Shown in pieces: positions 56,056-64,000 of a DNA stretch of 64,000 nucleotides (its first letter is position 1; each line of letters opens with the position of its first letter). The stretch comes from [Leptolyngbya] sp. JSC-1 (GTDB lineage Bacteria; Cyanobacteriota; Cyanobacteriia; Elainellales; Elainellaceae). A program made the translations under genes and the position numbers. Location: assembly GCA_000733415.1 (NCBI GenBank), contig KL662191.1, positions 166,560 through 230,559 of the forward strand, read 5' to 3'. Under the pieces are notes generated by a model. That model had not been told where the DNA came from. It saw only the letters and a program-made list of their open reading frames with translations, and searched no databases.

Positions 56056-56589
56056 TTGTTGACCGAATCAGCGAGGCAGGCGCTTCAGCAAGCAGCAGAG
56101 GGCTTTGACTACGAACCAGAGGTGAAAACCATTGGCACTGGCGACCGCATTGTCAGAACTGACTATAGTGCCTGTAACCAGTTTCCCGAAGTTGGGTTAT
56201 ATCCAGAATTTAAGCAGGCATTTCAGAGCTTGATCGATCAGGCGTGCGTTCGGCTGGATGACTATCCATTCAGTACCCCCTTGCAATTCACGGAACTGGT
56301 GCTGCAACGGTATGCCCCCGGTCAGCTCGGCATCACTCCCCATCGAGACAGTTTGAGAGCGATTAATCTGATTGCCCTGGTTAACCTGAGTGGGCAAGCT
56401 GAGTTTTATCGCTGTGATGACCGCCAGGGGACAAATGCTGTTTTACTCGATACCACTCCCGGTCATGTAATTTTCCTGCGTGCGCCTGGTTTCCTTAATA
56501 CATCCATGCGTCCATTTCATTTTCTCACCAACATTCGTTCGACCCGCTATAGTTTGGGACTGCGACAACGGATCGAGAACAAACGATAA
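56056..56589 (+). CDS. 2-oxoglutarate/Fe(II) oxygenase-like protein (start uncertain)
   Basis: 177 residues. A double-stranded beta-helix oxygenase is suggested by the HxD motif in TPHRDSLRAINLIAL, a later His in MRPFHFLTN and the Arg in RYSLGLRQR, the usual 2OG-binding pattern. QFTELVLQRYAPGQLG just before HxD is also typical. No ATG or clear ribosome site marks the start; TTG 56056 or 56059 is the first candidate and the frame is open further up, so the N-terminus may be damaged. Substrate unknown. Confidence 0.65.
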   Translation: MLTESARQALQQAAEGFDYEPEVKTIGTGDRIVRTDYSACNQFPEVGLYPEFKQAFQSLIDQACVRLDDYPFSTPLQFTELVLQRYAPGQLGITPHRDSLRAINLIALVNLSGQAEFYRCDDRQGTNAVLLDTTPGHVIFLRAPGFLNTSMRPFHFLTNIRSTRYSLGLRQRIENKR

Positions 56590-56606
56590 AGGCAATCAGA
56601 ATGAGT

Positions 56607-57226
56607 TTACTCTTGTGAGGGTATAACGGTCACGAGTTGAGTACTTTGGTCGATTGTGACTTTTGCTATGCCGAATTGCTCGATGACCCAGGCGTTTGTG
56701 AGCAGGTGGGTGCTGATTTCGGCGACTCGATATTGGCTCGGTTGCGAGGATAGGGCGGCGGGTAGAAAGGCTGACCCATTTGCTGTAAGAACGGTAGATA
56801 CACTTGTTCAATATAGGAAGCGGGCGGACTCCAGGGAACAAATGTGCCGCCCTTCAAGGTGACGATTGACTTGCCTTGAATCAGGGCTAGCGGCAGCAAA
56901 ACGGTTTGCAAAATTAGGGTGACGGCCCCAGCGGATCCGGTTCCTAAGGTTTAAGCCACATCAAAGCTGTAGAATCCAGCTTGTACGGATTGGTTAGGAA
57001 TGAATTCTAGCTGGGTTGAACCGACAGAATCGCCACGGACGTTTGCCTGACAAAGCGCTGCGGCTGTCCGCACTCCGGTGAGATGCTGGATTGCCAATCC
57101 TGGCTTTTCTCGGTTTGCTCGAATATGGTCGATGCGAATCGGTTGTCCGGTAATTGCCGCTAAACTTAAACTAGTACGAAGGATTTGTCCTCCGCCTTCG
57201 CCATAGGAACCGTCGATGTGAAGCAT
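56607..57226 (-). pseudogene. rtcA: RNA 3'-terminal phosphate cyclase, broken
   Basis: The N-terminal quarter is intact from ATG 57226 (MLHIDGSYGEGGGQILRTSL, REKPGLAIQHL). A TAA at 56951-56953 then stops it. The same frame continues beyond the stop as GTGSAGAVTLILQTVLLPLAL and GGTFVPWSPPASYIEQV. The C-terminal end (HLLTNAWVIEQF, stop at 56607-56609) is in another frame, and about 400 bp of the middle is missing compared with the usual 340-residue protein. It once converted RNA 3'-phosphates to 2',3'-cyclic ends. Confidence 0.92.
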
Positions 57227-57316
57227 TTTCAGTGACAACTTAGTCTAGTTAATCAGTGTCTAGTCAATCAGTTAGCAATCAAGGTTACACTCAAAAATCT
57301 CCAAGAATAGAAGCAA

Positions 57317-57793
57317 ATGTGTTTGTATCTTTTGTGCGGATTGCCTTGTGCAGGGAAAACTACTTTAGCAAAACAGTTGGCGAAGGAAAAAGGAGCAATT
57401 GCACTTTCACTTGATCATCTTGTTCTAACACTTTTTCCTGAAGAGGATACCTTTGAAACTCATCATAAGTATGTTCAAAGAGTTGAAAATACCTTTTTCC
57501 CTATCGTAGGTAATTTGCTCAATCAGGGTTGTAGTGTTGTTATGGATTTTCCTGCTCATACGAAAGTTGAACGTGATAGTTTACGACAGATTGCCACCCA
57601 AGCTAAAGTTAAAAGCTATTTGTATTATTTACAGGCAGATTTAGAAACGATTAAAAAACGCATTCAGCAACGTAATGTTGCTCTAAAGGACGGTGAATAC
57701 TTTATTCCTGATTGGCTCCTTGCTATGATTATTGAGAAGTTTGAACCACCAGATCTCTCTGAAGAACCAATTGAGGTCTGGTTGGAGTGGTAA
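57317..57793 (+). CDS. Small P-loop kinase, zeta-toxin/polynucleotide-kinase-like
   Basis: 158 residues, complete. Walker A is GLPCAGKTT (8-16), an Asp in LSLDHLV could be the phosphoryl-acceptor base, and the lid region has ETIKKRIQQRN. A lone AAA_33-type P-loop kinase fits. It is AT-rich compared with its surroundings, which suggests separate acquisition. It lies divergently from the rtcA remnant and convergently with the rtcB remnant, so a link with RNA-end repair is possible but unproven. Confidence 0.75.
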   Translation: MCLYLLCGLPCAGKTTLAKQLAKEKGAIALSLDHLVLTLFPEEDTFETHHKYVQRVENTFFPIVGNLLNQGCSVVMDFPAHTKVERDSLRQIATQAKVKSYLYYLQADLETIKKRIQQRNVALKDGEYFIPDWLLAMIIEKFEPPDLSEEPIEVWLEW

Positions 57794-57839
57794 TAACAGT
57801 TTATATGAGTTTCAGATAAATCCTGCTATATATCCAAGA

Positions 57840-58378
57840 TTACTTGCACCATCCAGCCCATGTCTGTTTTTTCGAGTCGAAATTAATGCAGAATTCTAGG
57901 TCTTCTTCCCAGCCATAGCCGTTATGAATGCACCACTGCGCCCCCTGCTCCACCACCTGCCGGAACTCATTACGGGATAGTTTGACAAATCCAGTACTGC
58001 CAACGCCTGCCGGAACTCGCTCGTACAGCTTATCGACCAGTTGTTTGATGTATGGTTTGACGTCTTTGTAATCCAGATTTGTCGTCACCAGCCGCATACC
58101 GCAATTAATATCAAACTAATATCAAACCCAATGCCGCCCGGAGAAATCACGCCACCCTGGTCCACATCCATAGCCGCAACACCGCCAATCGGGAAGCCAT
58201 AGCCAAAGTGACCATCGGGCATACAAAGAGCATATTTGGTGATGCCGGGTAGGGTAGCCACATTGGCGATCTGGTCAAAGACCGCATCATCTAATTCTCG
58301 AATTAGCTTCTCAGTGCCATAAATCCGCGCCGGTACCCGCATTCCGTCTTTGTACGAGATTGGGATCTCCCAAATCAC
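57840..58378 (-). pseudogene. rtcB: RNA ligase RtcB, frameshifted and truncated
   Basis: The N-terminus (ISYKDGMRVPARIY, MPDGHFGYGFPIGGVAA, ISPGGIGFDI) runs from GTG 58378. The frame is broken by an exact 11-bp tandem duplication at 58106-58127. In the next frame the protein continues with CGMRLVTTNLDYKDVKPYI and GFVKLSRNEFRQVVEQGA. After GYGWEEDLEF the similarity ends abruptly, so roughly the last 60% of the ligase, including the catalytic His region, is gone. Confidence 0.93.
58106..58127. repeat. 11-bp tandem duplication that breaks rtcB
   Basis: TAATATCAAAC occurs twice in a row. Removing one copy restores the RtcB sequence GGIGFDINCGMRL in one frame. Confidence 0.97.
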
Positions 58379-58452
58379 ATCTCTCTAGAGGTTTATCCCT
58401 ATACTTGCCAGTCGAAGTTGGCAAAGGTACCTACCCGTAGAAATCATCACTA

Positions 58453-58780
58453 CTATTCTGGAGAATTCAATACTTGCTCGGCTGTGAGCGCAAAATCTGG
58501 AAATGTAGGAGAAACGATTCGTTCACCATCTTTGAAGCTGGCTTCCTCATAGGTGTCACCCTTTAGTACAAGCACCATGACTGTCTGCCGATTTGGATCA
58601 ATCAGCCAATATTCTGGAATCTTCCTTGCCTGATACTGGGCGCATTTGTTTCGTAGCCGCGGTCACACTGGGTTTTACCAGGGCTGACAACTTCCACGAC
58701 CAGAACAGGGGATTGTCTGTTCCATCTTCGTAGGTCAGATAATCTTCAAAGGTCATCCTGGGTCTGGTCTCAGTCGTCAT
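58453..58780 (-). pseudogene. Uma2-family endonuclease gene, internally deleted
   Basis: The N-terminus (TTETRPRMTFEDYLTYEDGTDN, from ATG 58780) and the C-terminus (IPEYWLIDPNRQTVMVLVLK, stop 58453-58455) belong to the Uma2/DUF820 restriction-like fold. They are in different frames. The central part, with most of the catalytic Asp/Glu-x-Lys region, is deleted apart from a PVLVVEVVSPG block readable in another frame. Confidence 0.85.
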
Positions 58781-58793
58781 CGGCGCTCTCCAG

Positions 58794-58940
58794 TTCAAGC
58801 TGATTCTGCGGGCAGATGCCTACGAGCGCATCGAGCATAGCGAGTTTCCTGAGTTCGCAGAATTGGATTTTACCTTGCTGCATCAGTGTGTTTTGTTGGC
58901 CCAAACCTCTAGATTAGAAGCGGCTAAAGAGTTCCGTTGA
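58794..58940 (+). pseudogene. C-terminal fragment of a second Uma2-family gene
   Basis: The plus strand reads ELDFTLLHQCVLLAQTSRLEAAKEFR and a stop (58938-58940), the characteristic end of Uma2 proteins. There is no start and no N-terminal part. It lies back to back with the minus-strand Uma2 remnant. Confidence 0.8.
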
Positions 58941-59171
58941 GGTCTCAGCAGAGCATAGACTTCTACGATGTTGTGCCAAAGAAAAGCAGCCGCTGTTTTT
59001 TGTCTGCTCAGAGTGGGGTATTATCTTGCTTTGGAGTGTTTGTTAAGACAAGGTAACATTTAGAAATTGGCTCTCGTTTTGACCAGTTAGGGGAGGTAGG
59101 CAATAGCACTAGTCCTTATAGTAGGGACATTTCATCATTGGAAGTACTGAATTGAGGGCACTAAGGACGTA

Positions 59172-59203
59172 GAATCACTGTCAGTTAGAATCACTGTCAG
59201 TTA
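59172..59203. repeat. 16-bp perfect tandem duplication before the ABC operon
   Basis: GAATCACTGTCAGTTA twice, 28 bp upstream of the permease start, in the probable promoter or leader of the exporter operon. Confidence 0.95.
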
Positions 59204-59230
59204 GACAAGCCAAGCGACGCAGTTAGGAAG

Positions 59231-60058
59231 GTGGGGAGTGTGAGTGTAAGTCAGCGAATTCGCAGGAAGGGCAAAGTTAACCTGTTAGGCAACAACCGCA
59301 ACTGGGAGAACTATCGGGACATTCTGATTGTTCTGCTGCAAAAAGAGCTGAAGGTGCGGTACAACAACAAGCTGCTGGGCTATCTGTGGTCGATTGCCAA
59401 TCCGTTGGCGGCGGCGGTGGTTTACTTTGTGGCGTTTCAGATTTTGATGCGGCTGCGCGTGCCGGACTACCAGTTGATTTTGCTAACGGGCGTGTTTCCC
59501 TGGCAGTGGTTTACCAACGCGGTGGGGTCGGCGTCGAATGTGTTTGTCGGCAATGCTTCGATTATTAAGAAGGTGAACTTTCCCCGCAACATTGTGCCGC
59601 TCTGTATGGTGACGAATCACATGATCCACTTCATCATGTCGATTCCGGTGATCGTCCTGTTTCTGTTGTTTTATCAGCGGGTGCCTAGCCTAACTTGGCT
59701 TTATGGAATTCCTCTATGGCTAGTGGTGCACTTCTTTATGGTCTACGGCATTGCTCTAGGTCTAGCGTCGATTAACCTGTTCTTCCGGGATTTGGAACGG
59801 CTGATGAGCATTGTGCTCAACTTCGCGTTTTACCTGACTCCGGTACTGTACCCCCTCGACCTGATTCCAGAGCATGTGCGTCACTACATGTTCTTGAATC
59901 CGGCGGCTCCCCTGATTGCTGGTTGGCGCGAGCTGCTGCTCGATGGCAGAGTCGAGTGGTTGTTTTTGGCCGTGAGTGCGGGTTATGCGGCGCTGTTTTT
60001 TGCGATTGGTATGGTGATTTACCGACGCCTGTCCTGGAAATTTGCAGAAGTGCTATGA
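59231..60058 (+). CDS. ABC-2 type polysaccharide export permease (Wzm/TagG type)
   Basis: 275 residues with six transmembrane helices (about 45-65, 75-95, 118-142, 150-175, 185-205, 245-265). The family opening is RDILIVLLQKELKVRYNNKLLGYLWSIANPL. YLTPVLYPLDLIP and FLNPAAPLIAGWRELL are typical late motifs. It forms the channel that exports a completed glycan with the ATPase encoded next, whose ATG overlaps its stop (ATGA). Start GTG 59231 follows AGGAAG closely; GTG 59240 is also possible. Confidence 0.93.
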   Translation: MGSVSVSQRIRRKGKVNLLGNNRNWENYRDILIVLLQKELKVRYNNKLLGYLWSIANPLAAAVVYFVAFQILMRLRVPDYQLILLTGVFPWQWFTNAVGSASNVFVGNASIIKKVNFPRNIVPLCMVTNHMIHFIMSIPVIVLFLLFYQRVPSLTWLYGIPLWLVVHFFMVYGIALGLASINLFFRDLERLMSIVLNFAFYLTPVLYPLDLIPEHVRHYMFLNPAAPLIAGWRELLLDGRVEWLFLAVSAGYAALFFAIGMVIYRRLSWKFAEVL

Positions 60059-60834
60059 GAGAACCGGTGATTAGTTTCTACAACGTCAGTAAGTCCTATC
60101 CGCTCTACGGCCATATTCGCGGGATCAAAAACTTTTTGTTTAACTTTCCCAAGAGTCTGACCTCGATGCGGCAGGAGCGGTTTGAGGCGCTGTCGAATAT
60201 CTCGTTCGAGGTCTACGAAGGCGAAAATTTCGGCATTATCGGCAACAACGGAGCCGGAAAAAGCACGACTCTAGGGCTGATTGCAGGCGTCTTGAAGCCG
60301 AACAAAGGTCGGGTGGTGGTGCGGCGTCGAGTTTCGCCATTATTGGCGTTGGGAGCGGGCTTCCATGCTGAACTGACCGGGCGCGAAAATGTGGAGCTGA
60401 ATGGTGTGCTGCTGGGTCTAACTCGCAAGGAAATCCGCCGCAAAATGGACGAAATTATTGAGTTTTCGGAGCTGGGCGATTTTGTTAACCGCCCGGTGCG
60501 GGTTTATTCCAGCGGCATGCTGGCGCGGTTGGGCTTTTCGGTGGTGGCCCACTTGGATCCCGAAATTCTGCTGATTGATGAGGTGCTGGGCGTTGGCGAT
60601 ATTCGCTTCCAGAAGAAATGCCTCGACAAGATGATGAGCTTCAAGGACAGCGGCGTCACTATGGTGCTTGTGACCCATTCGGTCGCCAGCGTCATGAACA
60701 TCTGCGACCGCGCCATGTGGATCGATAACCATCAGGTGCGGATGATGGGCGACCCGGCAGAAGTGGTCGAAGCTTACTGCGCCGCCTCCAACGTCCCAAT
60801 CAACACCAATGCCGTCAACAAAGCCGCGCTTTAA
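60055..60834 (+). CDS. ABC polysaccharide export ATPase (Wzt type, short form)
   Basis: 259 residues. Walker A is GNNGAGKST (63-71), signature YSSGML, Walker B ILLIDEVLGVGD and H-loop VTHS. It ends shortly after the ATPase fold, so it lacks the C-terminal carbohydrate-binding domain of long Wzt proteins. Translationally coupled to the permease gene (4-bp overlap). The frame is open upstream but the coupled ATG at 60055 fits homology. Confidence 0.95.
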   Translation: MREPVISFYNVSKSYPLYGHIRGIKNFLFNFPKSLTSMRQERFEALSNISFEVYEGENFGIIGNNGAGKSTTLGLIAGVLKPNKGRVVVRRRVSPLLALGAGFHAELTGRENVELNGVLLGLTRKEIRRKMDEIIEFSELGDFVNRPVRVYSSGMLARLGFSVVAHLDPEILLIDEVLGVGDIRFQKKCLDKMMSFKDSGVTMVLVTHSVASVMNICDRAMWIDNHQVRMMGDPAEVVEAYCAASNVPINTNAVNKAAL

Positions 60835-60843
60835 TTTTGCCGC

Positions 60844-62634
60844 ATGAGAAACTTTCCCACCCAGTACAATCTGCAAGCCGACGACGTTCTGTATTTTTGC
60901 CATATTCCCAAGACAGCAGGCATGACCTTCCGCACGATTGTGGAGGACCAGTTTCATTGCAGTGATGTCTGCCCAGCGACGCTGAATGCCCAGTTGGCCA
61001 AAATGTCACCAGAGGAGTTGCAGTCCTACCGGCTGTTTCGAGGACACCTCGGCTTTATCAACCTGCCGGAACTGTTGCCAGGGAAACAGGTGATCAATGT
61101 CACGGTGCTGCGGGAGCCGGTGGCGCGGGTGATTTCCCATTACGAATACATTCGCCGCATGCCGGGGGATCCTCACTACGAAGCGGTGAAGGACATGACG
61201 CTGGAGGAGTTTGCCCAAAAGCTGACGGCAGGCAAGGTGGGTAAGAATATCCAGACCTATCATGTGGCGAAAACGGCCCAGTTTAGTCTGGAGAGTCTGT
61301 CGCCGCAGGAAACGCTGGATTTGGCGAAGGCGAGTTTGGATGACTTTGCCTTTGTCGGACTGGTGGAACGGTTTCAGGATTCGCTGTTTTTGCTGTCCTA
61401 CCTCTTTGGCTGGAAGCCGATTCTAAATAGCCGCAAGGAAAATGCAGCGGGTAAGCAGAAGGCGGTCCAGGAGATTCCGGCCAGCACTCTAGAGGTGATT
61501 CAGGCCAATACGCGATTGGATGATGCGCTCTACCGGCATGCCAAGGAAATTTTTGAGGTCCGGTTCGCGGCGATGCAGCGCGATTTGATTGACCGCTTTG
61601 GAGCTGAGGTGGTGCCGGAATTGGTGGACCAGCCGGACCCGCAACTCTCGTCTGAGCAGCTAGCCGCCCTGCTGGAAAAACACTACGACCAACGCTATCG
61701 GGAGCTGCATCCCAAGCCGCCCAAGGTTGCCCTCTACGATTTTTGTCAGCCGCTGCGGGGCACGGGTTGGCAACGGCGAGAGTATTTTGACCAGGATCCG
61801 CTGGCCTATCGCTGGATTGGTCCTACCCCGTCAGCCACGCTCGATATCCCCTTCGATACCAGCACCGACGCCTATCTGGAATTTCAGATGGTGGGTCTGA
61901 CGGTGACGCTGCCAGAGCTGATTAAAACCCTGAAGCTGGAGGTGAATCAACAGCCGCTGCCCTATGATTTGCTGTTCAGCAACGAGGGGCGGCAGATTTT
62001 GCGGGCCTATGTGCCCCAGTCTGTCTTGCAAAGCCAGCGGCCCTTTACCAATATTCAGTTTGAGGTCAGCCGCACCATTTCGCTGAATTCGATCAACCCG
62101 CTGAATCCCGATACTCGCTTGGTGGGGTTGGCCTTCAATGTGGTGCAGCTTTTGCCAGCCGCTAAAGTGACCGAACTGAGCATCGTCGCACCGCAATTCC
62201 GGTTTGCCCCCTGGCAGGAAACGGTGGCATTTATGCGGCAACAAGCCCCGCCGGAGGAACCGGTTGTAGCGCCTACCGTGTTTAGGATCCAACTGCCCAA
62301 CCCGATTACGGACTACAAGACGTTTCTCAAGAAGGGCGGCTTTCCCTGGCTGATTCTGCACAAGGGCATGGTGGAGACAGTTGATACTGTGCTGTTTAAG
62401 CTGGTCGGGCAGGGGTTTGCGCCGGTCTATGCCAATGAGGTGTTTGTGATCTTCTCCACCCATCGGCATTTGCCCAAACTTCCCTATACCAGTCCCCATG
62501 TCAAGCCGCTGTATGTGGACTACCTGAAACGCCAGTTAGCAAAAGTAACCAAACCGATTTGGCGGCGGGTCGTGTCCTCCGGTCAGAAAAATCAGGCTCA
62601 GACCAAAGCCCAGCCGAAACTGAACGCGAAGTGA
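60844..62634 (+). CDS. Two-domain sulfotransferase
   Basis: 596 residues. The N-terminal 270 residues form a PAPS-dependent sulfotransferase of the cytosolic/family-2 type: 5'-phosphosulfate loop HIPKTAGMTF (20-29), 3'-phosphate site VTVLREPVARVISHY and GHLGFINLPE. The second half (about 290-540) has beta-strand-rich sequence (ATLDIPFDTSTDAYLEFQMVG, TRLVGLAFNVVQL) that looks like a jelly-roll carbohydrate-binding module. No known family comes to mind for it. It lies 9 bp after the Wzt gene, so the exported glycan is probably sulfated. Confidence 0.85.
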   Translation: MRNFPTQYNLQADDVLYFCHIPKTAGMTFRTIVEDQFHCSDVCPATLNAQLAKMSPEELQSYRLFRGHLGFINLPELLPGKQVINVTVLREPVARVISHYEYIRRMPGDPHYEAVKDMTLEEFAQKLTAGKVGKNIQTYHVAKTAQFSLESLSPQETLDLAKASLDDFAFVGLVERFQDSLFLLSYLFGWKPILNSRKENAAGKQKAVQEIPASTLEVIQANTRLDDALYRHAKEIFEVRFAAMQRDLIDRFGAEVVPELVDQPDPQLSSEQLAALLEKHYDQRYRELHPKPPKVALYDFCQPLRGTGWQRREYFDQDPLAYRWIGPTPSATLDIPFDTSTDAYLEFQMVGLTVTLPELIKTLKLEVNQQPLPYDLLFSNEGRQILRAYVPQSVLQSQRPFTNIQFEVSRTISLNSINPLNPDTRLVGLAFNVVQLLPAAKVTELSIVAPQFRFAPWQETVAFMRQQAPPEEPVVAPTVFRIQLPNPITDYKTFLKKGGFPWLILHKGMVETVDTVLFKLVGQGFAPVYANEVFVIFSTHRHLPKLPYTSPHVKPLYVDYLKRQLAKVTKPIWRRVVSSGQKNQAQTKAQPKLNAK

Positions 62635-62657
62635 CAACTGCAATCGAGAAGGCCGAT

Positions 62658-63818
62658 ATGGGTTCTAGTCAACCGCTAGTGGTGAATTTAGCCTTTGTCG
62701 GCCAAAAACCAACCGGCTTAGCCACCTATGCCATCAACCTAGTCCCCCACCTCCAGGAAACAGCCCTCGCCCTCTTGGCCTCAGCCAGCTTTCTACCGCG
62801 GCTGCAACAGCTCACTCCCCCACCCTCCCCCACCTCCAGCCTCACCTACTACGAAGTCCCCGCCAACCTAACCTATGAGCAGGGCAAACTCGGACATTTT
62901 CGCCGCATGGCCTGGACCCAGTTTGCCGTACCGCCGATTTGCCGGAAATTGCAGGCGGGGCTGTTGTTTTCGCCCGTACCCGAAATTCCGTTAGGGCTGC
63001 GCTGTCCGGCGGTAGTTATGGTGCATGATGTGATTCCGCTCCGGTTTCCCCGCTTCACCTCGCCCCTGACCCATTATTTCCGCTACTATGTACCGCTGGT
63101 GTTGCAGCAAGCCCGCCATATTCTCTGCAACTCGCAAGCTACGGCTCAGGACTTGATCGATTTCTATGGTGTGCCGGTCAGTAAGATTACGCCAATTCCC
63201 TTAGCCCACGACAGCGCTCATTTTCGTCCGGTGGGTGCAGGCGAATCCACCCCTGAACCAGACCCTGAACCAGACCCTGAACGGCCCTATTTCTTCTATG
63301 TGGGACGGCATGATCCGTACAAGAACCTGCATCGCTTAATCAATGCCTTTGCTGCGCTGCCCCAGGGTCAGGACCACGAACTCTGGATTGCCGGATCCGC
63401 CGATCCGCGCTTTACCCCCAGCTTGCAGACCAGAGCCAGAGAATTGGGCCTTGCCGAACGGGTGCGGTTTTTGGATTACGTCGCCTATGACCAACTGCCT
63501 GTGCTGCTGAGTCGGGCTTTGGCAATGGTGTATCCCAGTCTCTGGGAGGGCTTTGGCTTTCCGGTGCTGGAGGCAATGGCCTGCGGTGCGCCTGTAATTA
63601 CGTCTAATCTGTCGTCCCTGCCGGAAGTGGCTGGCGATGCGGCGATGCTGATTGATCCCTACAGCGAAGCAGCCCTGACTGCCGCGATGCACCAAGTGGC
63701 TAGTGATCCCCAGACCCGGACCCAACTGCAAACCGCCGGTTTAGCTAGAGCCAGTCAGTTTAGCTGGACTAAAACCGGACAGGCTACTAGCGCGGTGCTG
63801 AGGCAATTTCTAGGATGA
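62658..63818 (+). CDS. Family 4 glycosyltransferase
   Basis: 386 residues, GT-B fold. N-terminal VVNLAFVGQKPTGLATYAINL; donor domain FFYVGRHDPYKNLHRLINAF with the EX7E signature in EGFGFPVLEAMACG. A Pro-Glu-Asp repeat (about 205-213) sits between domains and is built from duplicated 12-bp units. ATG 62658 has AGAAGG 5 nt upstream. A GTG at 62631 that overlaps the sulfotransferase stop (GTGA) is an alternative that would add nine residues. Last gene of the exporter operon. Confidence 0.9.
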   Translation: MGSSQPLVVNLAFVGQKPTGLATYAINLVPHLQETALALLASASFLPRLQQLTPPPSPTSSLTYYEVPANLTYEQGKLGHFRRMAWTQFAVPPICRKLQAGLLFSPVPEIPLGLRCPAVVMVHDVIPLRFPRFTSPLTHYFRYYVPLVLQQARHILCNSQATAQDLIDFYGVPVSKITPIPLAHDSAHFRPVGAGESTPEPDPEPDPERPYFFYVGRHDPYKNLHRLINAFAALPQGQDHELWIAGSADPRFTPSLQTRARELGLAERVRFLDYVAYDQLPVLLSRALAMVYPSLWEGFGFPVLEAMACGAPVITSNLSSLPEVAGDAAMLIDPYSEAALTAAMHQVASDPQTRTQLQTAGLARASQFSWTKTGQATSAVLRQFLG

Positions 63819-63934
63819 AGCCACAGAGCATTACATGAATATTTAAGTCCATCTGGGTCGAGAAGCAGCAAGCAGAGCAACAGAAGGATTTAAAATTCAG
63901 AGAGCCATAATTTTTGACAATTTGAGATTGCCCT
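63819..63934. other. Short intergenic gap at the right end
   Basis: 116 bp between the GT4 gene and the next start codon. No terminator or promoter motif is convincing. Confidence 0.4.
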
Positions 63935-64000
63935 ATGACAACTGCTGTAACTTACCCCAATGCGCCCGATGTCTCGGCAGACGATTATGTTCTGATTGGT
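63935..64000 (+). CDS. Start of an unidentified protein (3' truncated by window edge)
   Basis: 22 codons from ATG 63935 are open to the window end (MTTAVTYPNAPDVSADD, then YVLIG). This is too short to assign a family. No good ribosome site is visible. Confidence 0.5.
   Translation, partial: MTTAVTYPNAPDVSADDYVLIG

Overview
The window looks like a filamentous or unicellular cyanobacterium. It starts with the end of a photosystem II D2 gene and carries pipX/pipY, sepF, the RuBisCO assembly factor Raf1, cyanophycinase, an SLH-OprB iron-uptake porin, o-succinylbenzoate synthase (phylloquinone pathway), and cyanobacterial DUF760, DUF2949 and DUF3318 proteins. It also holds at least four GCGATCGC (HIP1) octamers, at 6884, 22990, 46066 and 48259. 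It is chromosomal: dnaA, ftsH, der, rnhA, scpB and a tRNA-Ala are present. I see no CRISPR array, complete insertion sequence or prophage.

Layout. 1-2.9 kb: psbD 3' end with no psbC behind it, a terminator, a strongly structured leader holding a possible 23-residue peptide, and the porin. 3-4.5 kb: an Rrf2 (CymR-like) regulator directly before cysteine synthase. 4.5-12.8 kb: a J-domain protein, then the block der, ecfT, pipX, pipY, sepF, proC, interrupted by 1.3 kb with no recognisable gene. 13-19.7 kb: a glycosyltransferase-like protein, an S9 peptidase, a pair of related PAS/LuxR proteins of which one has lost its HTH, and two cell-wall enzymes (L,D-transpeptidase and an amidase with a duplicated SPOR-like unit). 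20-36.6 kb: a two-domain CDC48-like AAA ATPase, menC, nurA split by an 11-copy 7-bp repeat, cphB, dnaA, rnhA, ftsH, scpB, an HtrA protease and a LysM/M23 protein that has lost its zinc ligands.

36.7-43.6 kb is a polyhydroxybutyrate locus: an SDR, phaB and phaA for 3-hydroxybutyryl-CoA synthesis, a patatin-like lipase, the class III synthase subunits phaE and phaC, and a phasin. It is followed by raf1 and tRNA-Ala(GGC). 46.2-55.4 kb (minus strand) is a cell-surface polysaccharide cluster with glycosyltransferases, a Wzx-type flippase and a UDP-galactopyranose-mutase-like flavoprotein. 55.4-59 kb is a gene graveyard: rtcA, rtcB and two Uma2 genes are all broken, with an apparently intact small P-loop kinase and a 2OG-oxygenase-like gene among them. 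59.2-63.8 kb (plus strand) is a second surface-glycan operon with an ABC-2 exporter (Wzm/Wzt type), a two-domain sulfotransferase and a GT4 enzyme. A further CDS begins at 63,935.

A recurrent pattern is short perfect or near-perfect tandem duplications of 7-17 bp at more than a dozen places. Several move or create start codons, shift reading frames (nurA, rtcB) or lengthen intercistronic gaps (pipX-pipY).
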